A DNA stretch of 64,000 bases. Source: Candidatus Peribacteria bacterium. GTDB taxonomy: Bacteria; Patescibacteriota; Gracilibacteria; Peribacterales; Peribacteraceae. The stretch spans positions 1 through 64,000 of the forward strand of contig JAQBQQ010000006.1 of NCBI GenBank assembly GCA_028286915.1. The letters run 5' to 3'. The stretch's first letter is position 1; every line of letters starts with the position of its first letter. Below the pieces are notes generated by a model, which saw only the letters and a list, made by a program, of their open reading frames with translations, did no database searches and was not told the DNA's origin. Shown here piece by piece: positions 43,218 to 50,073 of the stretch. Made by a program: the position numbers and the translations under genes.

Positions 43218-43313
43218 ATCCAGCGAGAGCGGGTCATAGTCCGCTCTGATTTCCAGTCGTTGCCAGACGTATTTTTTGAATCAGTGATAAAAAATTACAG
43301 GCTCTCGCTGGAT
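43218..43313. repeat. 13-bp inverted repeat between convergent genes
   Basis: ATCCAGCGAGAGC (43218-43230) and GCTCTCGCTGGAT (43301-43313) are perfect arms enclosing 70 nt. It lies between the ends of gnd and the ROK kinase and may be a bidirectional terminator or a small mobile hairpin. Confidence 0.6.
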
Positions 43314-43381
43314 GGGAAACTAACAACAAACGAGCAAGTGAGCGAAGCGCCCAAATTACATATCACTTTAACAGCACGTTC

Positions 43382-44251
43382 TTATAGCGTAGTCAGCAAA
43401 GCCGCCCCCAGAGTTCCGGGGTGCTCCAGTGTCTGCATGGCCAGCTCCGGCAGAGGAGCATTGGGAATCGCCCATTCCTGCATATCTTTTCTCACTGATG
43501 GCAAATGCGGCTCCAGTGCTTTTCCGGTGCTGCCGCCAAAAATAATAATCGATGGGTTTAGAAGATACGTCAAGTTGAGGCATAACCACGCAACCTCGCG
43601 GAAAAAGTCCGGGTGCATAAAGGAGCAAACCTCGCCGTCCAGGTAATCTTCCGGTCGCTTTGCCTCACGGCAGCGGCGGCCGAGTGCGGTACCGGAAATG
43701 AATTGTTCCACTTCGCCTCTGGCATCAGCAGTAAGATACGGTGGTTTGCCGGGTATTAATAACATATGTCCGATTTCGGCAGCACTGCCCATGGCGCCAT
43801 GAAAGATTTTCTGGTCAATAATAATGCCGCCACCCACACCCGTGCCAAGCGTGATTCCCACAATAACTTTGTGCCCTTTGCCGCTACCCAGCATTGCTTC
43901 GGACAAGGCAAAAGCGTTGGCGTCATTATCCACTGCCACAGGGAGCTTTAGGGCTTCTTCCAGAATTTTCTTGATTTCAAAATTATGGGAACCGGGCAGG
44001 TTGGGTGCGTTCATGAGGTATCCTTCCGGCTGCTTAAGGAGGCCGGGAATACCAATGCCAACGGCTTTCGTCTCGGGCGTGCGGATTTGACTTATACGCT
44101 CCACCATATCCTGTATCACTTTTTCAAAGCCCTGTTCGGCATTGGTAAAGAAGCGCTCGTAGGCTTGCTGCTCAAACGTCTGATTGTCAAAACGTCCAAT
44201 GGCGCTTTTCGTTCCGCCGAGATCGAATCCAATAACAGAGCCGGGTGTCAT
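43382..44251 (-). CDS. ROK-family sugar kinase (glucokinase-like)
   Basis: 289 residues from the ATG at 44251, placing the phosphate-1 motif GFDLGGTKSAIG at residue 7. IGIPGLLKQPEG, NLPGSHNFEIKKIL, VDNDANAFALSEAMLGSG (catalytic Asp) and LGTGVGGGIIID are clear, so it should phosphorylate glucose or a related sugar and feed the pentose-phosphate enzymes nearby. The usual ROK zinc motif (CxCGxxGCxE) is replaced by LTADARGEVEQF, so zinc is probably absent. Substrate not certain. Confidence 0.9.
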   Translation of the reverse strand: MTPGSVIGFDLGGTKSAIGRFDNQTFEQQAYERFFTNAEQGFEKVIQDMVERISQIRTPETKAVGIGIPGLLKQPEGYLMNAPNLPGSHNFEIKKILEEALKLPVAVDNDANAFALSEAMLGSGKGHKVIVGITLGTGVGGGIIIDQKIFHGAMGSAAEIGHMLLIPGKPPYLTADARGEVEQFISGTALGRRCREAKRPEDYLDGEVCSFMHPDFFREVAWLCLNLTYLLNPSIIIFGGSTGKALEPHLPSVRKDMQEWAIPNAPLPELAMQTLEHPGTLGAALLTTL

Positions 44252-44399
44252 AATAGGCTGGGGATAAAATAATGTATTTCCACCCACAGCGTAGCACGCC
44301 CGGGAAAAATATGAAGATCCAACTTGCCGTCCGTGTTGGAACACTATATAAAGAGGTGTAGAATATGGGGCCTTGACCAGAATTACTTCTCACCACGTC

Positions 44400-44948
44400 A
44401 TGAGCACATCCCAGGAGTATCAGGAAAGCATCGAAAAGCAGTTTGAAGAAGCATATGAAAAATATTCTGATGCAATCTTCCGACATTGCTACTTCCGCGT
44501 GTTTGACCGTGAGCAAGGTAAGGAACTTATGCAGGAAGCGTTCATGCGTGCCTGGACATATTTAGCCGACGGAAAAACCGTGGATAACATGCGGGCGTTT
44601 TTATATCGCATCGCTAATAACCTTATCATCGATTACGTCAGAAAAAAGAAAGAAATTTCGCTGGATGATTTACAGATGAAAGGAATTGACCCCGGCTACG
44701 ACGCCACGGCCGAAATGCAGCGTCGCGTGGATGAGTCATCCATTATGGCCAATCTGGTATACCTGGAAAAGGATTACCGCGAGGCATTGGTTATGCGATA
44801 CATCGACGGATTGTCACCGGCCGAAATTGCCCAGGTACTTGGTGAGTCCGCCAATACGATTTCCGTTCGTCTGCACAGAGGGCTAAAGCAACTGCGTTCA
44901 CACTTGAATAAAGGCGACACGGGCAGCACGCACATACCCTCAGCCTGA
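44400..44948 (+). CDS. ECF-type RNA polymerase sigma factor
   Basis: 182 residues from the ATG at 44400. Region 2 (YSDAIFRHCYFRVFDREQGKELMQEAFMRAWTYL, about 20-55, then RAFLYRIANNLIIDYVRKKKE) and region 4 (LEKDYREALVMRYIDGLSPAEIAQVLGESANTISVRLHRGLKQLR, about 125-170) with a short linker; no 1.1 or 3 regions. Controls a small regulon, usually under an anti-sigma. Two unknown ORFs follow; the second is membrane-spanning and could be that anti-sigma, but no known anti-sigma motif is seen. Confidence 0.93.
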   Translation: MSTSQEYQESIEKQFEEAYEKYSDAIFRHCYFRVFDREQGKELMQEAFMRAWTYLADGKTVDNMRAFLYRIANNLIIDYVRKKKEISLDDLQMKGIDPGYDATAEMQRRVDESSIMANLVYLEKDYREALVMRYIDGLSPAEIAQVLGESANTISVRLHRGLKQLRSHLNKGDTGSTHIPSA

Positions 44949-45021
44949 CATTAAGCGCGTACACGGCAACTTTGCTCCAGGCTGCTTGTAATGCTCCGGG
45001 TTCTAGTGCGTCATAGAAAAC

Positions 45022-45294
45022 ATGAACACATTCTCTGTATTTGATGGCATGACAGCGGCAAGTCTTTTTACGCTCAACAAAGAAGAACGGGCAGTTATTT
45101 TTGATCGCATTCGGGATTTTATGAGGTTATATCCGTATCAGACGGAGAAAGATATCCAGACAAGTTTTCGGTACCGTGACAACTTCTACCCGGCCGAAAG
45201 ACAGGCAGAAACGGTTACCGTCATTCAATCCTGTTCGCGTTTTACAGATTTCGTCCGCCTTTCCCTCCCGAACCATGACTACATCTCGCATTAG
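45022..45294 (+). CDS. Hypothetical protein downstream of sigma factor, 90 aa
   Basis: Soluble, 90 residues, helical in the first half (FTLNKEERAVIFDRIRDFMRLYP) and without Cys, membrane segment or known motif in the rest. It begins 73 nt after the sigma gene and overlaps the next ORF by 20 nt. Coupling suggests one operon. The location is that of an anti-sigma partner; this is only inference. Confidence 0.5.
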   Translation: MNTFSVFDGMTAASLFTLNKEERAVIFDRIRDFMRLYPYQTEKDIQTSFRYRDNFYPAERQAETVTVIQSCSRFTDFVRLSLPNHDYISH

Positions 45295-45508
45295 CCGCTC
45301 CGCCAGACCGACGGCATATCAATGGAGCAAAAATCCCATGGCAAAGATGGACATGAAAAATATATTGCCATTTCTGCCAATGGCTTTACCAATTATAGGC
45401 AGGTTATGGCGACGCGGCTCCCGACGAAGTTTTTCTGTCTCGGCCGCCATGTCCATGGCGGCTATATTTTTTCTGGAACAATTTTTATTTCGCCGCCGTA
45501 AAACATAA
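45275..45508 (+). CDS. Small membrane protein downstream of sigma factor, 77 aa
   Basis: Start taken at the ATG at 45275 inside the previous gene. Very basic N terminus, one helix with MDMKNILPFLPMALPIIGRL and a second with SVSAAMSMAAIFFLEQFLF, then RRRKT. Unknown family. Possibly the membrane half of a sigma/anti-sigma unit with the preceding ORF. Confidence 0.45.
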   Translation: MTTSRISRSARPTAYQWSKNPMAKMDMKNILPFLPMALPIIGRLWRRGSRRSFSVSAAMSMAAIFFLEQFLFRRRKT

Positions 45509-45522
45509 CTATTTTTTCAATA

Positions 45523-46599
45523 ATGCCTGATACTGACAATCAGCATCGGCTTAAAAATTTTATGAAAAAGCAACGGGAAACACTTATGCGCAATGGCCGG
45601 TTGTTCTATGTCACGGCTGTCATTATATTTCTGGGCGCACTGGGCATAGCAGCCAGCGCGCCGCTGCGAAGTCTGGCTCAAATGAATACTGATTTTCCTT
45701 TGTATGTAACAAACGGACAACGATACAGCTCTTCATTCTACCTGCCTGGAAATTCCACTTCATCCGACCGCATCGCTCTTTGCAGTAGTCTCCAGTCTTT
45801 ATGCCAGACGGAAAAATCCACAACTGCATCGCTACAGTCGCTGGCTGTGCGTTACGGTATTACCGATACCATACAAGCCGGCTCCGCCTGTCTGTGGCAA
45901 AATAAATATTGCTCGACAATTCAAACGAGTTGCCCTGTGCAAGGCGTTGTCTGTGGCGTGGATAATAAGACCTATGCCAGTGTGTGCGAACTCATCTCGC
46001 GCGGCGTGCAAATTGCAAAATGGGGTGCCTGTTCTGCGTATTTCAAGTCTTCCTCCTATTCGTACAGTTCGTTCTATTCATATTCGTCATTCAATTATTC
46101 GTCTGCGCCAACCAGCTGCTCATCATCAGTACATGGTTCCTGTCGGAACGGCCTGGCGTGCCCTGCGGGAACTGCCTGTTCCGGTTTTCCGGATTACATG
46201 TGTTACTCGCCGGCCTGTAGCCCGCTTGGTCCCATCCCAGGCGTTCCGCTTCTTCCGCCCCTAAACATCAACCCAAACCCGGCACAGTATAATGCGTCAT
46301 CCTCATTGTTATGGAACAGCATTCATACTGATTGCGACGCATTATCCGGTCCGGTATGTGGTTCTGATACCAAGACATATGCCAACGAATGCGATGCCAA
46401 AAGTAACGGCACAATCGTTCTGTATAACTCAGCCTGTGCGCCTGCCAGCCTGCCGGGCTATGACAATCAGGCGAATTGCGTCTGCAGTAACGTGTACGAT
46501 CCGGTATGCGGCACCAATAACAATACGTATTCCAATGAATGTTTTGCCCGTTGCGCCGGACAGAGTGTTCAATCCAAAGGAGCCTGTTCCGCCTATTGA
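45523..46599 (+). CDS. Secreted protein with three Kazal-type inhibitor domains
   Basis: 358 residues; N-terminal signal anchor (FYVTAVIIFLGALGIAASA near 29-48). Three Kazal-like units with the VCG-x-(D/N)-x-KTY-x-(S/N)-x-C core: CPVQGVVCGVDNKTYASVC (about 134-165), CDALSGPVCGSDTKTYANEC (about 268-300) and CVCSNVYDPVCGTNNNTYSN (about 322-356). Between the first two lies a Ser/Tyr-rich stretch and a further Cys-rich segment. Kazal domains block serine proteases; here the protein may shield the cell from host or community proteases. Terminator-like hairpin after the stop. Confidence 0.85.
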   Translation: MPDTDNQHRLKNFMKKQRETLMRNGRLFYVTAVIIFLGALGIAASAPLRSLAQMNTDFPLYVTNGQRYSSSFYLPGNSTSSDRIALCSSLQSLCQTEKSTTASLQSLAVRYGITDTIQAGSACLWQNKYCSTIQTSCPVQGVVCGVDNKTYASVCELISRGVQIAKWGACSAYFKSSSYSYSSFYSYSSFNYSSAPTSCSSSVHGSCRNGLACPAGTACSGFPDYMCYSPACSPLGPIPGVPLLPPLNINPNPAQYNASSSLLWNSIHTDCDALSGPVCGSDTKTYANECDAKSNGTIVLYNSACAPASLPGYDNQANCVCSNVYDPVCGTNNNTYSNECFARCAGQSVQSKGACSAY

Positions 46600-46603
46600 T
46601 AAA

Positions 46604-46628
46604 ACCCCTCCTGAAGATAAGAAGGGGT
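46604..46628 (+). terminator. Hairpin after the Kazal gene
   Basis: 9-bp stem with one mismatch (46604-46612 with 46620-46628), 7-nt loop, no T run. Weak terminator. Confidence 0.45.
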
Positions 46629-46658
46629 AATAAGGAAACTGCAGAGTACAAACCAAAA

Positions 46659-47030
46659 CTATGCCGTAGCGTGCACCGGGTTCTTGGCACTTAGGAAACC
46701 GATGAGTAAAGTGACAGCAGCAATAACCAGATGCAGATAATTATCAGCCAGATTTGCATTCAAAAGACTACCCAGCAAATCAGGCGTTACAAAACCGAGT
46801 ACCGTCACAAGGGCATAGACCAACCCGAAGATTATAAGATACAGACGGGAGTTTTTATACCCGCTGGATGCGGCACCAAGGGCGACAGCGCCGCTTAAAA
46901 GATGAACAATATTGTGTACGGCATTAACACTGAAAAGACCCAAAATAGGATTATTAATAAAACCCAGAATACCGATGGCAATAAAAACGACACCAAAGAG
47001 CCAGGTGACAGGCTTCACGAGCTGGTCCAT
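46659..47030 (-). CDS. DUF4383-family membrane protein
   Basis: 123 residues from the ATG at 47030. Four helices: LFGVVFIAIGILGFINNP, NAVHNIVHLLSGAVALGAA, LYLIIFGLVYALVTVLGF and YLHLVIAAVTLLIGFL. The NIVHLLSGA segment and the NYLHLVIA end are typical of DUF4383, a family of unknown function common in bacteria and plastid-bearing lineages. Upstream sequence before the ATG is pyrimidine-rich. Convergent with the Kazal gene. Confidence 0.8.
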   Translation of the reverse strand: MDQLVKPVTWLFGVVFIAIGILGFINNPILGLFSVNAVHNIVHLLSGAVALGAASSGYKNSRLYLIIFGLVYALVTVLGFVTPDLLGSLLNANLADNYLHLVIAAVTLLIGFLSAKNPVHATA

Positions 47031-47189
47031 AGAATGAAGGAAGGAAAAAATAAAGTAATAGTAAGTATACCAGCTCTTACTTCTGATGCACGCCACTCTG
47101 AAAATTCTGCAAGGAAATAGAGACAGCAACCGGCAGTCTGCTATGCTCGCGTTATAGGTACTGATACAAAAAACCGCCGGCAACGAAAT

Positions 47190-47921
47190 TTGTTTAACCC
47201 GTCTGCTACACTGCCGTATCGGCTCAGCAGAAGTAAATTGGAATATTTTCTGTCATGTCCGCGTTGCTTTTATATGGATAGACGGCTGGGGATTGAGCGG
47301 CCGGAAGGACCTCCGTTTACGCTCAATAATACGGTGGACCTGCTGATGAAACGAGAGTTTGATATTGCGCGCCGCGAACAAAAGGCAACTATTCTCATGC
47401 AGCAGTACAGTATTGACGCCGTTCCTCTGGAGCATCCGGATTTGGCAGACTGGCGCGACCCGTGGAAAGGCATTACGGCATTGCATGAACCGACTCAATT
47501 TATATTTTTCGGTGCAGTGGACGACGTTTGGGTGAATACCGATGGCGAATTACTGATTGTGGATTACAAGGCAACCAGCTCGCAGGAGGAGGTATCGCTG
47601 CGCCATGCCTGGAAAGACAGCTATAAGCGCCAAATAGAAATGTATCAGTGGCTCTTCCGTCATAATGGCTTTGTCGTCTCCGATATGGCCTATTTTGTCT
47701 ATGTAAATGCCGATAAAGGCCGCGAATCATTTGATGGAAGACTGGAATTTACCACGCGCATTTTGCCCTATAAAGGTAATGACGACTGGGTGGATGATGC
47801 CCTGGCGGAAGCAAAAATCTGCCTGTTCAAAGAGACATTGCCCCAGGCAGCCGCCAATTGTGAGTGGTGTGCGTACAGAAAAGAAGCAGCCACCATTGAA
47901 GTTCCAAATTCCAAGCTCTAA
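47190..47921 (+). CDS. PD-(D/E)XK nuclease, Cas4/RecB-like with probable Fe-S site
   Basis: 243 residues. LSRSKLEYFLSCPRCFYMDRRLG opens the PDDEXK_1 fold; the nuclease motifs are VDDVWVNTDGELLIVDYKATSS (Asp, Glu-x... and Lys of D-x-K) near 113-135, with the QIEMYQWLF helix near 155. CPRC (near 23) and CEWC (near 232) give two Cys pairs, as in Cas4 and AddB where four Cys hold a 4Fe-4S cluster. No cas genes or CRISPR array occur here, so a repair role is more likely. Its last residues are encoded by an AAATTCC repeat. Confidence 0.87.
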   Translation: MFNPSATLPYRLSRSKLEYFLSCPRCFYMDRRLGIERPEGPPFTLNNTVDLLMKREFDIARREQKATILMQQYSIDAVPLEHPDLADWRDPWKGITALHEPTQFIFFGAVDDVWVNTDGELLIVDYKATSSQEEVSLRHAWKDSYKRQIEMYQWLFRHNGFVVSDMAYFVYVNADKGRESFDGRLEFTTRILPYKGNDDWVDDALAEAKICLFKETLPQAAANCEWCAYRKEAATIEVPNSKL

Positions 47922-47963
47922 ATTCCAAACCAACATATGTTTGCAAAATGGAGTTTGGAATTT
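47901..47963. repeat. AAATTCCAAA hairpin repeat at the nuclease gene end
   Basis: AAATTCCAAAC (47920-47930) pairs with GTTTGGAATTT (47953-47963). The left part (TTCCAAATTCCAAGCTC) encodes the C-terminal PNSKL of the nuclease. Compare 36265-36346. Confidence 0.55.
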
Positions 47964-48064
47964 AAGAGGATATCGTCATAATTCTTATCCTAAGGGTTCT
48001 CCGGCAAATTTCCGCAAAACGGGTCTGGCCAAAGTGTTATTTCTGCATATACTGCCTGCACCAC

Positions 48065-48158
48065 GGAGAGGTGCCTGAGTGGCCGAAAGGGCCGCACTGC
48101 TAATGCGGTATACGGGATTAAACCCGTATCGGGGGTTCGAATCCCCCCCTCTCCGCCA
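48065..48158 (+). tRNA. tRNA-Ser(GCT)
   Basis: Class II tRNA with acceptor GGAGAGG/CCTCTCC, anticodon stem CCGCA/TGCGG and loop CTGCTAA giving GCT, long variable arm TACGGG...CCCGTA, T-loop TTCGAAT, discriminator G and encoded CCA. Confidence 0.96.
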
Positions 48159-48201
48159 TCCGTCTTCGTCCGCCGTGGCGGACTGCGGCCGGCAGGCCAG
48201 C
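48156..48201 (+). repeat. tRNA-linked hairpin repeat after tRNA-Ser(GCU)
   Basis: Starts at the tRNA CCA and reads TCCGTCTTCGTCCGCCGTGG, then CGGACTGCGGCCGGCAGGCC. Stem GTCCGCC/GGCGGAC. Confidence 0.6.
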
Positions 48202-48332
48202 TATAATAGCGGCTTACATTCAGCCGTATCAGACAAATAGCTTCGGCTGGCAGATATTTTCACGTATCTGCACTATAAGCGATATCTGTAAAATCCCACG
48301 ACTCGGCCGCCGTCTCATGCTTTACTGTCCGT

Positions 48333-49277
48333 ATGTCGACACTTCGTCATGTTCCGGTTTTTCATGCGTTTGGGCACCGGCAAGGTGAAGATAGCCTGAT
48401 GATGCAACTTTTGGCCCCAAAAAACGATGATATCGTCATTGATTGCACCCTGGGTCTGGCCGGCCACGCCAAAGCTTTTCTGGAAAAAACTGCTCCGGCA
48501 GGGCACCTGTACGGCCTGGATGCCGATGCCGATAACATTGCTCTCGCCAACGAAAATCTATCGGACTTTCAAAGCAGATGTACACTGATTCATTCCAATT
48601 TTCGCCATCTGCCCGAACTGCATTTGCCACCGGCAAATATTATCTTTGCGGATCTCGGTCTTAGCTCCGCGCATGTGGATGACCCGGAAAGGGGATTCAG
48701 CTTCCGGACAGAAGGCCCGCTAGATTTACGGTTTGACCGTTCCACTGGCATAACAGCGGCGGAATACATTGCCCAAACCAATGAAAGTGACCTGAAATAT
48801 ATGTTCCGGCGTTTTGGCGAGCTGAAAGAAGCCAACCGAATTGCTCATGCGCTTTTTGCCGCCGCGCGACATGAAGTATTACGTACTACGACGGATCTTG
48901 TGCGGGTATGCGATGAAACATTCGGTTACAGGGCTCCTGCGCTGTTGCCGCAGATTTTTCAGGCTTTACGCATGCAGGTGAATGATGAGCTGGGTGCGCT
49001 GGAAAAGCTCCTGGCTACCGCTCCGTATATGCTCAAGCCCGGCGGCAGATTCGGCATTATCACTTTTCATTCTCTGGAGGACCGGCTGGTTAAGCGTACT
49101 TTTAAAAATCTGGCGCAGCCTGAAATAGATGAAATAACCGGACAAATTCGTACGGCTGCACCATTTGATTTGCTGACAAGAAAGCCACTCACGCCAACTG
49201 CCGGAGAAATCAGCCTAAACCCGCGCGCCAGAAGCGCACACTTCCGCGCCATTATCCGCACAGAACAGACGGCATGA
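48333..49277 (+). CDS. rsmH: 16S rRNA (cytosine-1402 N4)-methyltransferase RsmH
   Basis: 314 residues, normal length. The N-terminal HVPVF becomes HVPV-type substrate segment, DCTLGLAGHAKAFLEK (SAM motif, near 37-52), IFADLGLSSAHVDDPERGFSFRTEGPLDLRFD (near 103-135), PQIFQALRMQVNDELGALE (near 208) and the C-terminal GRFGIITFHSLEDRLVKRTFK are diagnostic. It stands before the ftsL-like gene as in the classical division/cell wall cluster, but no pbp or mra genes follow here. Confidence 0.96.
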   Translation: MSTLRHVPVFHAFGHRQGEDSLMMQLLAPKNDDIVIDCTLGLAGHAKAFLEKTAPAGHLYGLDADADNIALANENLSDFQSRCTLIHSNFRHLPELHLPPANIIFADLGLSSAHVDDPERGFSFRTEGPLDLRFDRSTGITAAEYIAQTNESDLKYMFRRFGELKEANRIAHALFAAARHEVLRTTTDLVRVCDETFGYRAPALLPQIFQALRMQVNDELGALEKLLATAPYMLKPGGRFGIITFHSLEDRLVKRTFKNLAQPEIDEITGQIRTAAPFDLLTRKPLTPTAGEISLNPRARSAHFRAIIRTEQTA

Positions 49278-49304
49278 GTCAATCGTGAGATGCGAGCAAT
49301 CTGC

Positions 49305-49310
49305 TACAAT
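49305..49310 (+). promoter_or_regulatory. -10 box before ftsL-like gene
   Basis: TACAAT, 9 nt before an in-frame GTG at 49320. If used, the mRNA is leaderless or nearly so. Confidence 0.35.
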
Positions 49311-49319
49311 GCATCCGCT

Positions 49320-49697
49320 GTGTTTTCATTTTTGAAAGAATCATCGGCTGTGCCCCGGCGGCTGTCACTCGGCCGCATGGTAAACCAAAGTACCGTGCTT
49401 CTTATGGTCAGCATCGGTTCACTTATTCTTATTCTGGCGCTTCTTATTCTTTTTCACGAGAATGCCAATGCCACTAAGGGCTACGACTTGCGCAAATTGG
49501 AATCCGACCGCTCGGCCTATTTCCTGGAGCAGGAGGTCTTAAATATGCAGATTGCCGAAGCGCAGGCGCTGGAAAAACTGCGGACGGACTCTCAAATCGG
49601 TACTATGATACCGGTCAAAAATCCCCGTTTCGTGCCATCAGCCGCCCAGATAATTACTCCAAAAAAATCTGACCCGGTTGCTAAAAACAACTATTAG
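49320..49697 (+). CDS. FtsL-like septum protein
   Basis: About 125 residues from the GTG at 49320; an ATG at 49377 is the alternative. Short cytoplasmic end, one helix (MVSIGSLILILALLILF), then a coiled-coil region (KLESDRSAYFLEQEVLNMQIAEAQALEKL) and a polar tail. This layout and its place right after rsmH match FtsL, the bitopic divisome protein that pairs with FtsB. Sequence identity in this family is low, so the call rests on topology and synteny. Confidence 0.72.
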   Translation: MFSFLKESSAVPRRLSLGRMVNQSTVLLMVSIGSLILILALLILFHENANATKGYDLRKLESDRSAYFLEQEVLNMQIAEAQALEKLRTDSQIGTMIPVKNPRFVPSAAQIITPKKSDPVAKNNY

Positions 49698-49757
49698 CCA
49701 TATATAAGCCAATAGGACTGGATTGTAAATTTTAAACTTTCTGCATACGACAGGCAG

Positions 49758-49778
49758 AGGCACGGGGGTTTCTACCTC
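49758..49778 (+). other. 21-nt motif shared with 63612-63632
   Basis: AGGCACGGGGGTTTCTACCTC-type sequence with 19 of 21 bases equal to the copy at 63612. The outer AGAGGC (49756-49761) can pair with GCCTCT at 49802-49807. Both copies are intergenic and next to tiny membrane ORFs. Confidence 0.35.
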
Positions 49779-49880
49779 AAAAAAATTATTCCGTATTCAC
49801 GGCCTCTCGAATATATGAGACTGGCGCCGGACAGCTTTTTTTGCTATACTAATAGGATTTATTTTTTCACATACATACCA

Positions 49881-50003
49881 ATGTCTTTCTATCAGCTCCT
49901 TCCCTACGCCATGTTCGTAGACGCCGTTGCCATCGGCTACATTCTCCAGACCGTCTGGTCACGCAGCCGCACCCGTCCTTTGAATATGGAAGTTCCGGAA
50001 TAA
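49881..50003 (+). CDS. Small membrane protein, 40 aa
   Basis: Starts MSFYQLLPYAMFVDAVAIGY, one membrane helix followed by a basic patch (SRSRTRP) and NMEVPE. TATACT at 49845-49850 gives a 25-nt leader and a strong intrinsic terminator follows 26 nt after the stop, so a dedicated transcript is very likely. Function unknown. Confidence 0.6.
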   Translation: MSFYQLLPYAMFVDAVAIGYILQTVWSRSRTRPLNMEVPE

Positions 50004-50028
50004 AATCCGGCAGTACATGACGCTTTAT

Positions 50029-50062
50029 AAAAAAAACCGGAGCATAATGCTCCGGTTTTTTT
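50029..50062. terminator. Bidirectional intrinsic terminator
   Basis: A/T-flanked stem of about 15 bp (AAAAAACCGGAGCAT with ATGCTCCGGTTTTTT) between the 49881 gene (+) and the DUF11 gene (-). T runs on both strands. Confidence 0.9.
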
Positions 50063-50073
50063 GTCATAACGTA

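Noticed and set aside
43113-43646. Open frame on the plus strand over the ROK gene
   Set aside because: It spans the end of gnd, the intergenic repeat and the antisense of the kinase; no protein-like features.
47190-47921. CRISPR-Cas locus indicated by a Cas4-like gene
   Set aside because: No direct-repeat array and no other cas gene in the window.
49758-49830. Purine riboswitch suggested by GTTTCTACC
   Set aside because: The other conserved parts (TATAAT junction, GATATGG loop, CCGTAAA loop, GACTAT) are absent and no purine gene follows.
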